Assembly (NCBI GenBank): GCA_033026295.1
Contig: CM065187.1
Coordinates: forward strand, 4,914,888 to 4,978,887
Length of the DNA: 64,000 nt
Direction: 5' to 3'
Source of the DNA: Channa striata
Lineage: Eukaryota; Chordata; Actinopteri; Anabantiformes; Channidae
Part shown: piece by piece, positions 22,861 through 33,814 of the stretch
Position numbering within the stretch: the first letter of the stretch is position 1
Layout of the letters: each line of letters starts with the position of its first letter
Program-made: the position numbers and the translations under genes
Notes under the pieces: model-generated
Database searches by the model: none
What the model was told of the DNA's origin: nothing
What the model saw: the letters and a program-made list of their open reading frames with translations, nothing else

Positions 22861-22900
22861 CAGTGGTGCTTGAAAGTTTGTGAACCCTTTAGAATGTTTA
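22861..22900. mobile_element. DNA-transposon terminal fragment
   Basis: The stretch cagtggtgcttgaaagtttg and the following 'tgaaccctttagaat' match the terminus of a common fish Tc1-like element. No partner terminus was found at a plausible distance. A related internal piece lies near 54950-54985. Confidence 0.5.
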
Positions 22901-24180
22901 ATACTTCATATTGTCACATACTTGCATGTGTGTAAAATAATCACATCTTGAATATTGCTTGAATATGTCTCAACGAAGTGGTCAAAGCTTCAGTTGATCT
23001 AATTTTTAACTCTGCACTTCAAGACTGTTCAGTTCCCACTGTTCATCTCAAGGTTATGGGAGGGCAGGAGCTGACGCTGTAAATTGAAGCAGTGCCGGAT
23101 GATTATGCAAATGAAGGGCTTATGATGAGCCAGCGTTCAGAGAGCACTAAGATTTCTTGGCCCATCTTGAGTCATTAGCTGATTTCACTTATCGAGAGCT
23201 GCACAACTTAAAAGGATGAATCCAGAAAAACTATATGGCTCTTGTACAAGTGTCTTTGCAGTGAAAATGCCACAGAGGCAGTGGACAGAAAGGACAGAGA
23301 TGGACTAGAACTAAAAGCTTCACAGACTTCTTTTATTCTTTTATTTGGAAATCTCAAAAAAGTAAAAGTTTTTTGATCAACATAATATCCAATACACATT
23401 AAACGAGTACAAATGTTCTTCAATCATAAATTGCTTGAGTTATAATCTTATTGTAATTATCAAGGGGAATGCAAGCTGTCATTTTCATTATTTTACTCTA
23501 AGTTTTTTTAAACAGTCTGACCAATTTTATTATTTCTGATGCATTATTATGATGTTGGGGGTCGGGGTTGAGTTTGCATTCCCTTGCCTGCCACTTTGAT
23601 GGAACTCTTAGACACGCCAGACCTATTTGGATGGCACCGTCATTCCATCTCCCACTCAAAAGCTGCCAAAGGAGCCTGGGAAGGATCTTACAGCCTGAGA
23701 GACACAGGCCCCATCCATTCAGCAGCACATTCACGTCGGGGGCTCTACAGACTCCGGAGTAGGAGCAGCGATTCAAGTTAAAACCAGCTGAAAATAAAAG
23801 GCTCTAAACAAGTTGGACTGAGGCACGAGGAACTTTAGGGAACACTGAGGCGACGTATGGGAGGAAGCACAGAGAGTAGCAGGATGGTCTGGAGCGGTGC
23901 TTGTTTGGTGCCAGCCAGTGGAGGTGTGTGGAAGAGGATTCTCTGGTCACTCACTCTGCAGAGTTTTCACACGGCTTAGAATTGCAACACGCGAACTCCA
24001 CGGACACCATGCTGCTGACCGTTCACCTTTTCATTGTGTGCTTTCAGTTTTATTTGTCTGACATGGTGAACATTTCTAAATACATTTGTGGTCAAATAAG
24101 CAAAACAATGTACTAATTCATACACAATGAAAAGTGAGACATTGGGTATGTTCATTTTGGAGCATCCTTAACACTCTGAG

Positions 24181-24351
24181 AAGAAGAAGAACAACCACAA
24201 CCTTTATTCATCACATATACATGTTTGGTGAAGTTTCTTCTGCAGGCTGCTGTGTGTTTTGCTTGGGGATGCACCTGGTGGGTGGGCTGGGATTTGATCC
24301 TGCATCCTCTGTTTTATGCTCCAGTGTCTCTACCAATTGAGCTACCAGGCC
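24181..24351 (-). mobile_element. tRNA-derived SINE with (TTC)n tail
   Basis: On the minus strand the element opens with a tRNA-like head. It has an A box, TAGCTCAATTGG (24333-24344), and a B-box-like GGATCAAATCC (24290-24300), spaced as in tRNA genes. A body and an AATAAAG follow, and the 3' end is a TTC/CTT repeat (24181-24190). The acceptor stem does not pair as in a working tRNA. The head, body and simple-repeat tail are the layout of a SINE. Confidence 0.75.
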
Positions 24352-27300
24352 TCTAGAAAGTTCCCATGGCACTAACCCTCGTATGCACCAGGGATGTGAG
24401 AGTATCGCAGGCTCAGACTAAGACTGACAGAGGCCAGTGCCAACGGTAAGTATGAGCTCCTCATCGTTACTCAACACCATGAGCAATAAGGTTGAAGCTT
24501 CTGGTTTTATCAAAGCTCAGCTTCCTTTAACATGCAAGGGACCGTACTAATTTTACATACTGAATTTATTTTGCAAAAAAGGAACAAACAAATTTTTCCA
24601 TGGTGTGTTTTGAGCTTGTACAGGGTTGTACATCAGCACATGTGTGTAATGGAGTAACATGAGCATTGTTGCATAAAGTCAATGCATTTATTGTCATCAC
24701 AGTCACCCCAACAGCTCTTTGTGAGCTGCACCACTGTATCCCAACGTTGGAGTATCATAATCACTTGTGCACAAATGATCCATCATTATAAGAATATATG
24801 AAACTAATGGCTCCAGGACTCACTGAGCTGCTGAGACTAATGAGGTGGAGACACGTCATTGAAGTGAAGTGTTATTCTGGTAGCCTGCTGACCAGGTGCT
24901 AACCATGCACTGACTAACCATCCTATTAAGTTTCCATGAGACAACTTTCTTTTTTTTATTTTTTCTTTTGCTGCCAGAATTGAGCTTCCGTATCATTCAG
25001 TCATTCAAAATGTATTAAATCATGTGCAGTTCACACTGTCATGGGTCCTATAGTGCACGACTTGATGTTAAGCCAAAAAACGGAGACCCCCCCCTCCCCT
25101 TGCCTTAGATTCTTTTCCTCAAATGGCCTACATTCTGCATGAACACACACACACACACACACACACATTCACTGGTGGCTTTTCTCAGCACTTGTATTGA
25201 TCGAGTCTCTCAAATGAATGACAGTGCACTAATGTGCTGCACTTATCGGAGCTTTCACAGCCCCGTCAGCCTGCCAGCAGTCACAAAAGATGCTTACCGA
25301 GCGGCTTGATGGCCGGCCAGAGGAATGCATTAGCTCTGCGCCGTGTTACCCTTACTCTTTTACATTCTTTCACTGTCATGGCCTACATTCAGAACACACA
25401 CATGCACGCAGACACTGCTGTAAGAAACACCAGAGGAAGCGCCGTGGCGTATCGATTTATTGTGAAACTGAAGGTGGTGCACGCGGGGATGAAGGTCTGC
25501 AGCATCGAGGGTCATCTCATCTTCAGACTGTGAGGCTCTGTCAAGTCCCACTGAGGTTCCCGAGGAACGTGAGAGGGAGAGGACAGGAGGCAGGAAGGGG
25601 GACAGGAGCAGACGAGGAGAAGCCCGGCTGAGGTCCGGTGCCTAAAGTAAAAGCTTTGAACGATGCTCAGCTAGTGTAACACAGCAAGCACAGTCAGACA
25701 CTCACTGGCTGTTCGGGGCATCTCCTAGTCACACGGATATGGAAGCCCTGAGAGGCGAGTGTAAAAAAAATAAATCCTGTGAAGGGTCAGTCAAGTATTA
25801 TTCATTTTTCTCTGTTTTTGCTGCTGCAGATGCAGTTTTTTTTTTGCCTGATCTGGCAAATTGGTGATAAAAGTGTTTTTCTGCATAAAAGGTTTCTCCA
25901 GTTTGCATGAACTGACCAATATTATTCGAAACAAGGACTTTCTCGTATAAAACAATATCTAAACTTAAAGCAGCAGGCCTAGGTGGAAAATTAGATATGA
26001 TCACTGTTCCTATTCGGCTGAGAAAGTACATTCTCTGGAAAAGAAGCTAAATGCTTTTTATTCCAAAGGAAAACGACAACGTGCCACATAACATATTATG
26101 GCAAAGACCTACTGAGCCTGCTGACATCTGGAGCAGGTGAAATATCAGCTGGCTAAAAAGGGAAATGATGAGGGTGTGGCGGGTGTGAGTCAGACACTCT
26201 GTCCACCACGGCCCTTCCTGACCGTCGGGCTTTGTTCGCCACATGCTTGGACCATACGCTTGTGCTCTGATCTGGGAACATTTTTTTTTTTTTTTGCTGA
26301 ACATTTCCCTCATTTACCACTTTTGGTGTATTAGAATAATTACAACATGCTACAACAGTTTAACAATGCCAAGCTGTGTCCATGTAAAAGCTTAAAAGAT
26401 GAAAATCTAATAAATCATTTAAATCCTATTTTAGGTTGTAAATACTAGTACAGAGACATCATGGCAAATGTTGAAACGGTTTTGAACACTATGTGCTTAT
26501 GATGAACAGCGATACATCTCATAGAAGTTGCACAAGCAGGTGACGTCTGACACTTCCTGTTCTCCTCACAGCTTTGAAGAATTTTGAATATCCTTTCATC
26601 GGAAGAACAGATCGACAGACCATAAAACCCAGAGTTCCCATTCCATTTATTAGATATGGTTTATAAATAGACACACTCAGACACGTAGGTTGACAGTATA
26701 AAAAAATACAAGATTACAGGATTTTCTAGACATTTTAGTGAGGTCTCTTCTTCGTTGCCTTTGACACATTATTTTACTTTGAATGACTGACAAAAATGGA
26801 AAATTAATTTGTTATTTTGTTACACAGCATAGTAGTTTTCACTTTCATCCATTCATCAAGCAAGTTACTATCATCAATGTTAAATGTTAAATGAGAGCAT
26901 AGAAAACAGAAACACATGCAGCCGGCAACTTCTGTACATAATATGCCGTCAGCCAAACAAGTGGAACTCAGGGATTTCAAATATATTTATATATGTGCTT
27001 CAAGTTTCATTGTACTTTGTCTTACAAACTAAGGAAGCTTAAAGAACGAAGGGAAGTTTCATACGGGGAGAGACGGTGAATGACTGGGATCAAACAGCTT
27101 ATTCCACTTTTTCTGGGGTCCGACTCAAACACTCCTGCACCTTGTTCAGATCCGTTGAGTCATTTGTCAAATGGGATGAATCAAACCCTTTTAATTCGTT
27201 TGGCTAGACTTCTGATTTTTATTTTTTTAAAGTAAACTGAGTTTTAAATCATAATAGGCGTGCTGGTAGGAAATGCGGGATAAAGAAATGCCCTGTATCC

Positions 27301-27461
27301 TAATAAAAAATAAACGGAGGCAACATAGCTGAGTTGCACTGATAAATGTTCCTGAAGCTTCTGCAACCAATGAGCGATGTAATGGTTCCGCAAAGGACAG
27401 TATAAATCACATGTAATAAACCTAGTGCAGCACAAATACACAACTAATGTCTTCAAGCATT
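24352..27461. other. intergenic between mapkap1 and ajm1 (middle part)
   Basis: Contains a CA repeat at 25144-25168. Two overlapping plus-strand open frames (25234-25533 and 25290-25631) lie in a somewhat GC-richer patch. Neither has a recognised domain nor splice-bounded edges. No gene is called. Confidence 0.5.
25144..25168. repeat. (CA)n microsatellite
   Basis: Twelve uninterrupted CA units. Confidence 0.9.
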
Positions 27462-27463
27462 TA

Positions 27464-28883
27464 CAGTGACTAGCAAGTGTTTAGACCCCTTCTCTTTTAA
27501 AATGAGATGTGGATTTCATTCTAAAGGGGGAAAACTGCTATTTTCCCATTAATCTACACTCACTAACCCATAATAACAAGTTTAAAACGTAGATTTTTTT
27601 TAGCTACTGTCTCATTTAAATAGGTATTCAGACCCTTTGCTGTGTCAGTCTGTTTTAATAATTTGTAATAAAGCATTTCAACACCTTCTCCCCTTCTACA
27701 CAGTCTTCGACAAAAGTATTGAAACATCAAGGCCAAGTCCTTCATTTCTTCTGTACACTGAAGACAGGTGAATTTCAGGGTAAAATGTGGATATCAAATA
27801 TGTTAAACAATGTGAAATACGGCAAGAAAATTTTAGCGATGTCAGTGAGTCATAGGCTTAATCTAGTTTTTGCAAACAGGGGACTTGCAACCAAATATTG
27901 TTATTACCAATATTACGTATGTTTGAACATACTTTAAACTGTGTTTAAGTATTTTTGCTCATGGAACATTTGTGTCATGTGATATGAAAAGTGTTTTAAT
28001 TTATGTAATTTAGCATATCAAGGTGTAAAAGCTGTTTACAGAATAAAAAATTTTGTCTGGAATTCTAAATTTAGTTTTAATCTTAAATGTCCTCAGTCTA
28101 CAGTGAAAGTTGGTCGAGTCATTCCAACACTTTTTAAGGGACTGTAAATCTACTGTACACCAGTAAATATATGGTTTCACAGTTAGTTTCAAGACAGATT
28201 TAGCCTTAGAGACCCTCCGGAGACCCTCTGTAATATACTTTGCGAGAAATAGATGAAGGCAAAGATGGAAAAAGCTCTCAGCTTTAAAGGAGCACGGGCG
28301 CCTCACTGATTGTGAAAAGGAATATGTTGGGAACCACCAGGACCGGGAACCCAGTGGTCAGTCTAAAAGAGCTTTACAAGTTCTCTGACACGGACCGGGA
28401 GACGGGTCAGAACTGACAAGGCGAATGAATGAATGAATGCAGGCAAAACCAGGATAAACGGCTACAGACAGCACGGGATCCGAGACTCTGGCAGCAGTTG
28501 ATCTTGAAGCACAGCCGTTACCACCTGAAGCGTACAGCTGAGACTAAGACTGTCCTCGACCGGCGCTGATAAAGCCCCGTTTCACCCCCCGACACACACA
28601 GAGCGCAGACACTTCCCATCCAGTCTGGCTTGGATGGATCAGTCACAAAGAAGCTGAACTAAAGACACTCAAACCTGCAACTGCTGCCGAGGGCTCCTTC
28701 ACTACGAAATCAAAGTCACGAGTGATTTTAAATATATTTTGTTACAAACGTTTTTGAATCATATTAAAACACATTTGAATTATTATGTGAGTGTAGTGAG
28801 TGTAGATCCTTTCACAAAGGTCCATATTAGTCCTCGGTGCTATGCGGACAACAAACGGGTCTGAATACTTTCTAAAGTCAGTG
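27464..28883 (+). mobile_element. near full-length, inactive Tc1-like transposon
   Basis: The left end reads cagtgactagcaagtgttta then 'gacccct'. The right end reads 'acgggtctgaatactttcta' then 'aagtcagtg'. These are inverted relatives of the terminal repeats of fish Tc1 elements, which begin CAGTG and carry a 'ttcagaccc' motif. TA dinucleotides flank both ends (27462-27463 and 28884-28885), as expected for TA target-site duplication. The length, about 1.42 kb, is typical. Near 28345-28400 the plus strand keeps a transposase-like stretch, ggtcagtctaaaagagcttt. No intact transposase frame remains. Confidence 0.7.
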
Positions 28884-28885
28884 TA

Positions 28886-29925
28886 GGTTCCATACAGCTA
28901 CTGCGCCAAATGCGGCTCACCTTGTTCTAAAGACAACAACTCCTGCTGCTGATTAAAATATTTTCATTTGTATATCTAAAAATACAAGTCATCACCTTCA
29001 GCGTTATAGGAAATTGCATGATTTCTTGGTATCGCACCAAGTTTAGTTTTTTGTAGTAGACAACTCTCACTATTCACAGTGTTTCGAACTGAACAGTACG
29101 GGCCGACACCTACTGTGCGGCTGGTAAACTGGCACCATTTCACTATCCAGTGAGGAGGCTTCGATGGGAAGTCCAGCACTCCAGGAAATCTGCATCACAA
29201 AATAAACCCCCAAAAAAACTTCCGTGTTTCATTAGTCACCATAGAACTCTCATTATGATAAGACCTGTTTGTATAGATGTTTAAAATAGCAGAACTGTCT
29301 GTTTTTTCTTCATAAATGTTTTTATGATGAGGATTTCTGTTGCCACCAAAAGTTATAACATTTTACTTTCACTTACTTTACAGATGTCTATAATAATATA
29401 ATATAATACGATATCATATAATATAGTCCTTGTACACGAATGTGGTACTTCACCCAGCAACTTTGCATAGACAGTATATACGTAACTAATAAAATAATGG
29501 TTCATATTTTCCGCCATATACCATTAAAGTCACATATGAAAAATAGTTATGTTATACTCATTTCCAGAAATGGATGCTTCAGTTTCTAATAATTTGAAAA
29601 ATCAAAACACCAGAATGTCAGCTTGAGTAATCCCTATCAAAGGGAAAGTGTTGTAACAGTACATGACCAAGATACAGATAAATGACTTGTGGTGGATAAA
29701 AAGTATGTCCTGTTTTCAATTAAAAAAATGTTAAATACATAATGTACTTACTGTATTTATATTCTTAATCTGCACCTGACAGGAAGTATTCTGATGAAGA
29801 ATAATACTGACCAAGCAGACATGAATATAGATATATATAGATATATCTATCATTTTGATAACAAAATACTTATCTACAAATGTTTGTAATTGGATTGATC
29901 TATAAATATGTGTAACAATATATAT
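28886..29925. other. intergenic, very AT-rich
   Basis: Includes short AT-rich simple repeats near 29394-29430 and 29828-29850. No gene was recognised. It may be part of the ajm1 3' flank. Confidence 0.5.
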
Positions 29926-30472
29926 GTATTTCTATATATACAATATACAGCAAAACTGAGTACACCGCTGTGCAATATCACTAAAGTGATAAATGAAACA
30001 AACTGGTTTGGTCTCGTCATAACTGAGCTGTACAGTACCAGGCCTGCCAGTGTCTGGATGACACCAGCATGAATTAGTTTGGATCGGATGTGGTCCAACA
30101 TGCTGGTTGTGGACCTGACTGAGACCACGACGGTGACTGCGGGTTCCCAGCAGCGGAAACACGGGGGCGGGAGTGTGTCAGTGTGGAGACGGGGACGTGA
30201 CATCGACAGATGTTCTCTAAAAACAAGTTGTAACCCCAACACTGGATGAAAAGGCGACTCTCAGATTCAAGGTGCTTGGCAATGACATAATTGTTTATAA
30301 AAAATAAATTCTGTGAAAGACATTTCTGTTATTCAGACCATTGGCTTCGATCCTCTTGGGCTTCTTTTAAAAATAATAATAATGAAATGGACAGAATTTG
30401 TAATGATGTAACATTTAGGGATATTGCTCAGGGGTGTGCTCTGTCTTCCTGTGTACTGTATATATTTACAAC
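29926..30472. mobile_element. short DNA-transposon remnant with inverted ends (MITE-like)
   Basis: About 55 bases at 29926-29985, read on the minus strand, align with 30413-30472 on the plus strand. Both give a 'tttag.gatattgc.cag.ggtgt' pattern followed by 'ctgtat.ttgtatata'-like sequence, with roughly three quarters of positions identical by eye. This is the terminal motif of a fish Tc1-like family. The interior, about 430 bases, keeps no intact transposase. The right end stops about 12 bases from the ajm1 stop codon, so the element makes up the proximal ajm1 3' UTR. Confidence 0.6.
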
Positions 30473-30483
30473 AAAAGGTGCAC

Positions 30484-33400
30484 TTAAATAATGTCATCGA
30501 GGAGATGAGGAGTGCCTACCCAGTCCAAGGTTCGAGGCTCAGAGGCAGCCATAATCATGCACATAAACTGTTTGCCGGTCCTTTTGTCAATAGGATAAAT
30601 GGTTGTGGGTGTGAACCTTCTGTTACTTTCTACAAATTCGCAGAGCTGCTGATAGACCTGTGGGTATTCATGGCGTAGAAAAACCCCTCGAATCCTCAAT
30701 TCGCGTTGTATATTGATAAAACAGATTTCCCTGGCCTTCCTGCCTTCCTCTCCCTCTTTGTCAATATCTGCTGTTCCTGGGGGTGGAGTGAGGATAAGTG
30801 TTTCCATGTCGCTCTCCTTCTTGTGAACCTTTCTCTCGGGGCTGAATGAAGCCAGTGCCACCTTTGCATATTTTCTGACAGTTGGAGCTTGGTTCCTCGG
30901 TGATGGCCCGTCAGGCAACTGCTCACCAACAGCAATGGATACATTCAAGATGAAACATTCGTTTGGGTCATACTCTTTACCAGCCTCCTGCAGCTCCTTG
31001 CAATACTCCCCTAGGTTGTCCTTGAAGCTTTCAAGCTCTCGAAGGGACAGATACGTGGGGGACATGAGTAGACTATCGAGGCCATACTGCAGGAATTTAC
31101 TGGATGATGCTGGGTTTGGAAAACCAAGGAATAGCACTCCTCTACCCCGGGAAAGGTAGCCTACTTTTGCAATGCGGGAGAAAGCTTTGTGGACTTCAAC
31201 GGTCTCCCGGCAGTGTTTGATAATATGGCGGCATGTGCTGCCAATTCTTCCATACAGGCAGCTTTCTTTATGAGTGTCCCAGTCCTCCCTGCGACAATTG
31301 CGAGAGCAGTAGTACGTGTAGCAGCTATGGCAGGATTTAAAATATAGACAAGCATTAAACAGGGTTTCTGTTCGGCGACATTTGTTGTTAGAGCACATCA
31401 TTGTATCATCCTCATCCGGGCTCTGATCTGGGGAGCACTCGTCTGCACTCTTCATAGTTTCACTGGTCCCGTCCATGTCTCGAAAAGCATCTGGATTCAT
31501 TCTTATTGAGGTTGGCTGCTTGTCGAGAGGCGCTGCTTCTTCTGTGCCCGCCTTTGAGCTCTTTCTGGATAGAGATACTGCTTCTTCCTCATCAATTAAC
31601 TTTTTTAGTTGATCAAGAATGTCCTCACTTGCCCTTCTACTGGGTGGCTTGTAGTCAGTCACAAGGTCTGCCAGAAGCTCATCAAGTTGTTCAAGGCTTT
31701 GCTGTAGCGAGGCATTGTCATGTGTTTTCTCTTTGGTTGAGCTTTCGAAATCACGCTGAGAAAATTCTAGACCCTCAGTGCTTCTGGAATCAAGAATGTC
31801 CCAACTGGCAGACCGTCCTTCAGCCTTATTAAGAATCCCTGGTCTAATGTCATTGTCAGTGATTGTTATCTCAGGAGTAACAAACCAGAGTTTACTGGCA
31901 GTGCTCTTTGATGTCTCCGTTGGGCTTTTGTCAATCAGCGAATTGTCAGACATTGATAAGGCTGCATAACGTCTTGGTGAACTGGAGAGATTAACTACCA
32001 CTGGTTGCGGTTTGTCACCTGTGGCTCCTGCAGGTTTCCTGGAGTCAAGAAGATCGTCATAGCTCTGACCCCGCTGCACAGGAGGGGTTGTTCCCTCTCT
32101 ACACGAGAGTTGAGAATATTGTCCCAAGACCTTGAGTAAGATTTGGAGTCGGTGCCAATCCTTTGAGGCTCCACACATGGATTGGCATACCAAGGTGTTA
32201 ACACAGGCTCTTGACGAACTCTGGTTGGAGTAACTTGGGACACATAAGAGGCAGGATTAGTGGAATAACCAGACACATCAGAGCCGTACCAATCGTCTGG
32301 TTGTGCCTGAATGACCCTAGCATGTCTTCGGCCCTCTGTGTAGTATGCCCTTGCTGGGATGTGGTGCTCTGGTGGCATTGCATACATGTCACTGGAATAA
32401 TAAAACCTTGGCGGAGCAGTCTGGATTTGGTAAGACCTTGGATCATCTCCATAAAACATTCTGGTTGGTGGTGTCTGTATGATGTATGGTCCCGGTTCAT
32501 TTGCTGCATAGGGTTTGGGATACCCTGTCTGCACAGAGTATGGATAATGCTCCATCTCAGGATAATAAGGTCTTGTAGCAACAGCATGCACCATTCGAGT
32601 CCTTGGATCTTGCACATATTGCACTTTTGGAGTATATGTTTGTACTGGTGTGTAACGCTCATCATGAAAGTAAGAACTTGGCTGTGGAGGAGCAGTAGTT
32701 ACATATCTCCCTGTGTCATCTGCATAAAAGAACTTTGTTGGCACGTTAGGACTGGAATGAGCTCGGCGTTCCCTACCATAGTAGTCACCTGATGAAGGCA
32801 TTTTTTGCAACGGAATCTCCATGGGTTGTAAGTAACTGTTTGGCATGCTGCGTGAATATTGGTACGCTTGCCTGCTCTCTGTGCCCAACGAGTCAGTGGG
32901 AGTTGGTGTTCTGGAATAGGAGAAATGGCGTGGCACAGTCAGACTTCTACTCCCACCACTGTGGTGTTTCTGCCAAGGTATGTCCACTTGAGGTGTGTCC
33001 TGTTTCCGTCCTGAACTATGTAATGCTGCATCATCAGGTTTGATGTCCACTCGACACCTGACATGAGGGCTAGTTGCTGGTTTATCTATCCCTCCATCCT
33101 CAGAATTATCAGCAGCATAGTGAGGTGAATATCTGCTGCTGTCACCGATTTGAGGCTGCAACTTAATGGGATGTACTTCATGCATATGAGCCCTAGTAGC
33201 TGCATAGGATGATTCCCTACGCGGTGACACTTCCGGTCTCCAGCGAGACTCTCTTGAAGCCCTTTGGCTCTCCCTGCCCTTCCTCCCTGAAGATGAGGAC
33301 CCTTCAAAAGACACAGGGGTAAGATTTGTCTGGACCCGAGGGGCACTTTTTGACCTTGTCCTTCTTTTTTGTTCGGGGACAGTTACTTCGCTGGCCATGT

Positions 33401-33761
33401 CTGCAGCCATCATTTGAGGTGTTAACCTGTGGCTAAAAATGTCTGGAGCAGAGAAGCGGTATCTCTGCTGGCGGCCCAAAGCATTCCAGGCAACATCCGG
33501 GTTGGCTGCATGCCTGTCAGCCTTCTTGTATGGGGACTCCATTGAGTATTTCTGTGATTTTGGGTACTTAAATGACCTACAGTCAAAGGTACGGCAGTGC
33601 CTCTTATTGACTTTGCTCTTACTGTCCTCCAGTGTGTTGTAATTTATAGAATCACATTGTTTGGAGGGTTGCAAGGACGTGTAGTGTGAAGAAATGGGGA
33701 TCACTTTTATATCTCGATGCACAGTTGATACCAGTAAGTCAGGTGGGTCTGTACGTGTCAT
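30484..33761 (-). CDS. ajm1: apical junction component 1 homologue (AJM1), one frame break
   Basis: A single large coding exon of about 1,090 codons; human AJM1 (C9orf172) has roughly 980 residues. The start MTRTDPPDLLVSTVHRDIKV matches the family N-terminus. Conserved blocks follow: an Arg/Ser-rich RRTRSKSAPR segment, Tyr/Pro-rich repeats, SRSWDNIL, GQSYDDLLDSR, LSSSPRRYAALS and SLEQLDELLADL. A Cys/His cluster resembling a MYND zinc finger lies at about 31400-31255 (CSNNKC, CHSC, CSRNC, WDTHKESC). The C-terminal domain ends in MCMIMAASEPRTLDWV. The first frame (33761 to about 32090) and the second (about 32087 to 30484) are offset by one base at a C4 run on the coding strand (32084-32087), where one extra C would restore frame. 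AJM-1 proteins act at epithelial apical junctions. The break could be an assembly error, a polymorphism or real damage. Confidence 0.92.
32084..32087 (-). other. ajm1: ajm1 frame-break site
   Basis: Upstream of this run the conserved frame reads SWDNILNSRVEREQP. Downstream the conserved frame reads PVQRGQSYDDLL. The two frames differ by one base, and the run of four G on the plus strand (four C on the coding strand) is the simplest place for a lost base. Left uncorrected, the first frame ends at 31995. Confidence 0.85.
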
Positions 33762-33814
33762 CTTAAAGGGCCTCCTCAGTTTTCTCCATCAAGTTGCTTT
33801 ACTGTTGATGTTGC
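33762..33814 (-). other. ajm1: ajm1 5' UTR of the coding exon and splice acceptor
   Basis: On the minus strand a good acceptor, 'ttattatctctccag', precedes base 33814, giving a 53-base leader before the start codon at 33761. This implies at least one 5' noncoding exon further right. The leader has stops in the frames that could extend the protein upstream. Confidence 0.6.

Larger units (their letters stand above)
21341..24180. other. intergenic between mapkap1 and ajm1 (left part)
   Basis: Holds short repeat fragments (21535-21604, 22861-22900) and a palindromic CRE-like site at 22408. Open frames at 23568-23781 and elsewhere have no recognisable homology. No gene was seen. Confidence 0.55.

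Noticed and set aside
23568..23781. Overlapping short frames on both strands in a GC-richer patch
   Set aside because: Three frames are open at once, which points to base composition rather than coding. No homology was recognised.
24290..24351. A functional tRNA gene on the minus strand
   Set aside because: The A and B boxes are present but the acceptor stem does not pair, and a SINE body with a TTC tail follows. It is a tRNA-derived SINE head.
25234..25631. Two overlapping plus-strand frames of 99 and 113 codons
   Set aside because: They sit in a GC-richer patch, read as unrelated sequences and lack any recognisable motif. A coding-potential test would be needed.
32198..32665. 155-codon minus-strand frame within ajm1
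   Set aside because: It is a third frame overlapping the conserved ajm1 reading and contains none of the family motifs.
30935..32792. Plus-strand open frames across the ajm1 exon (up to 193 codons)
   Set aside because: They are antisense shadows of the conserved ajm1 coding frame.
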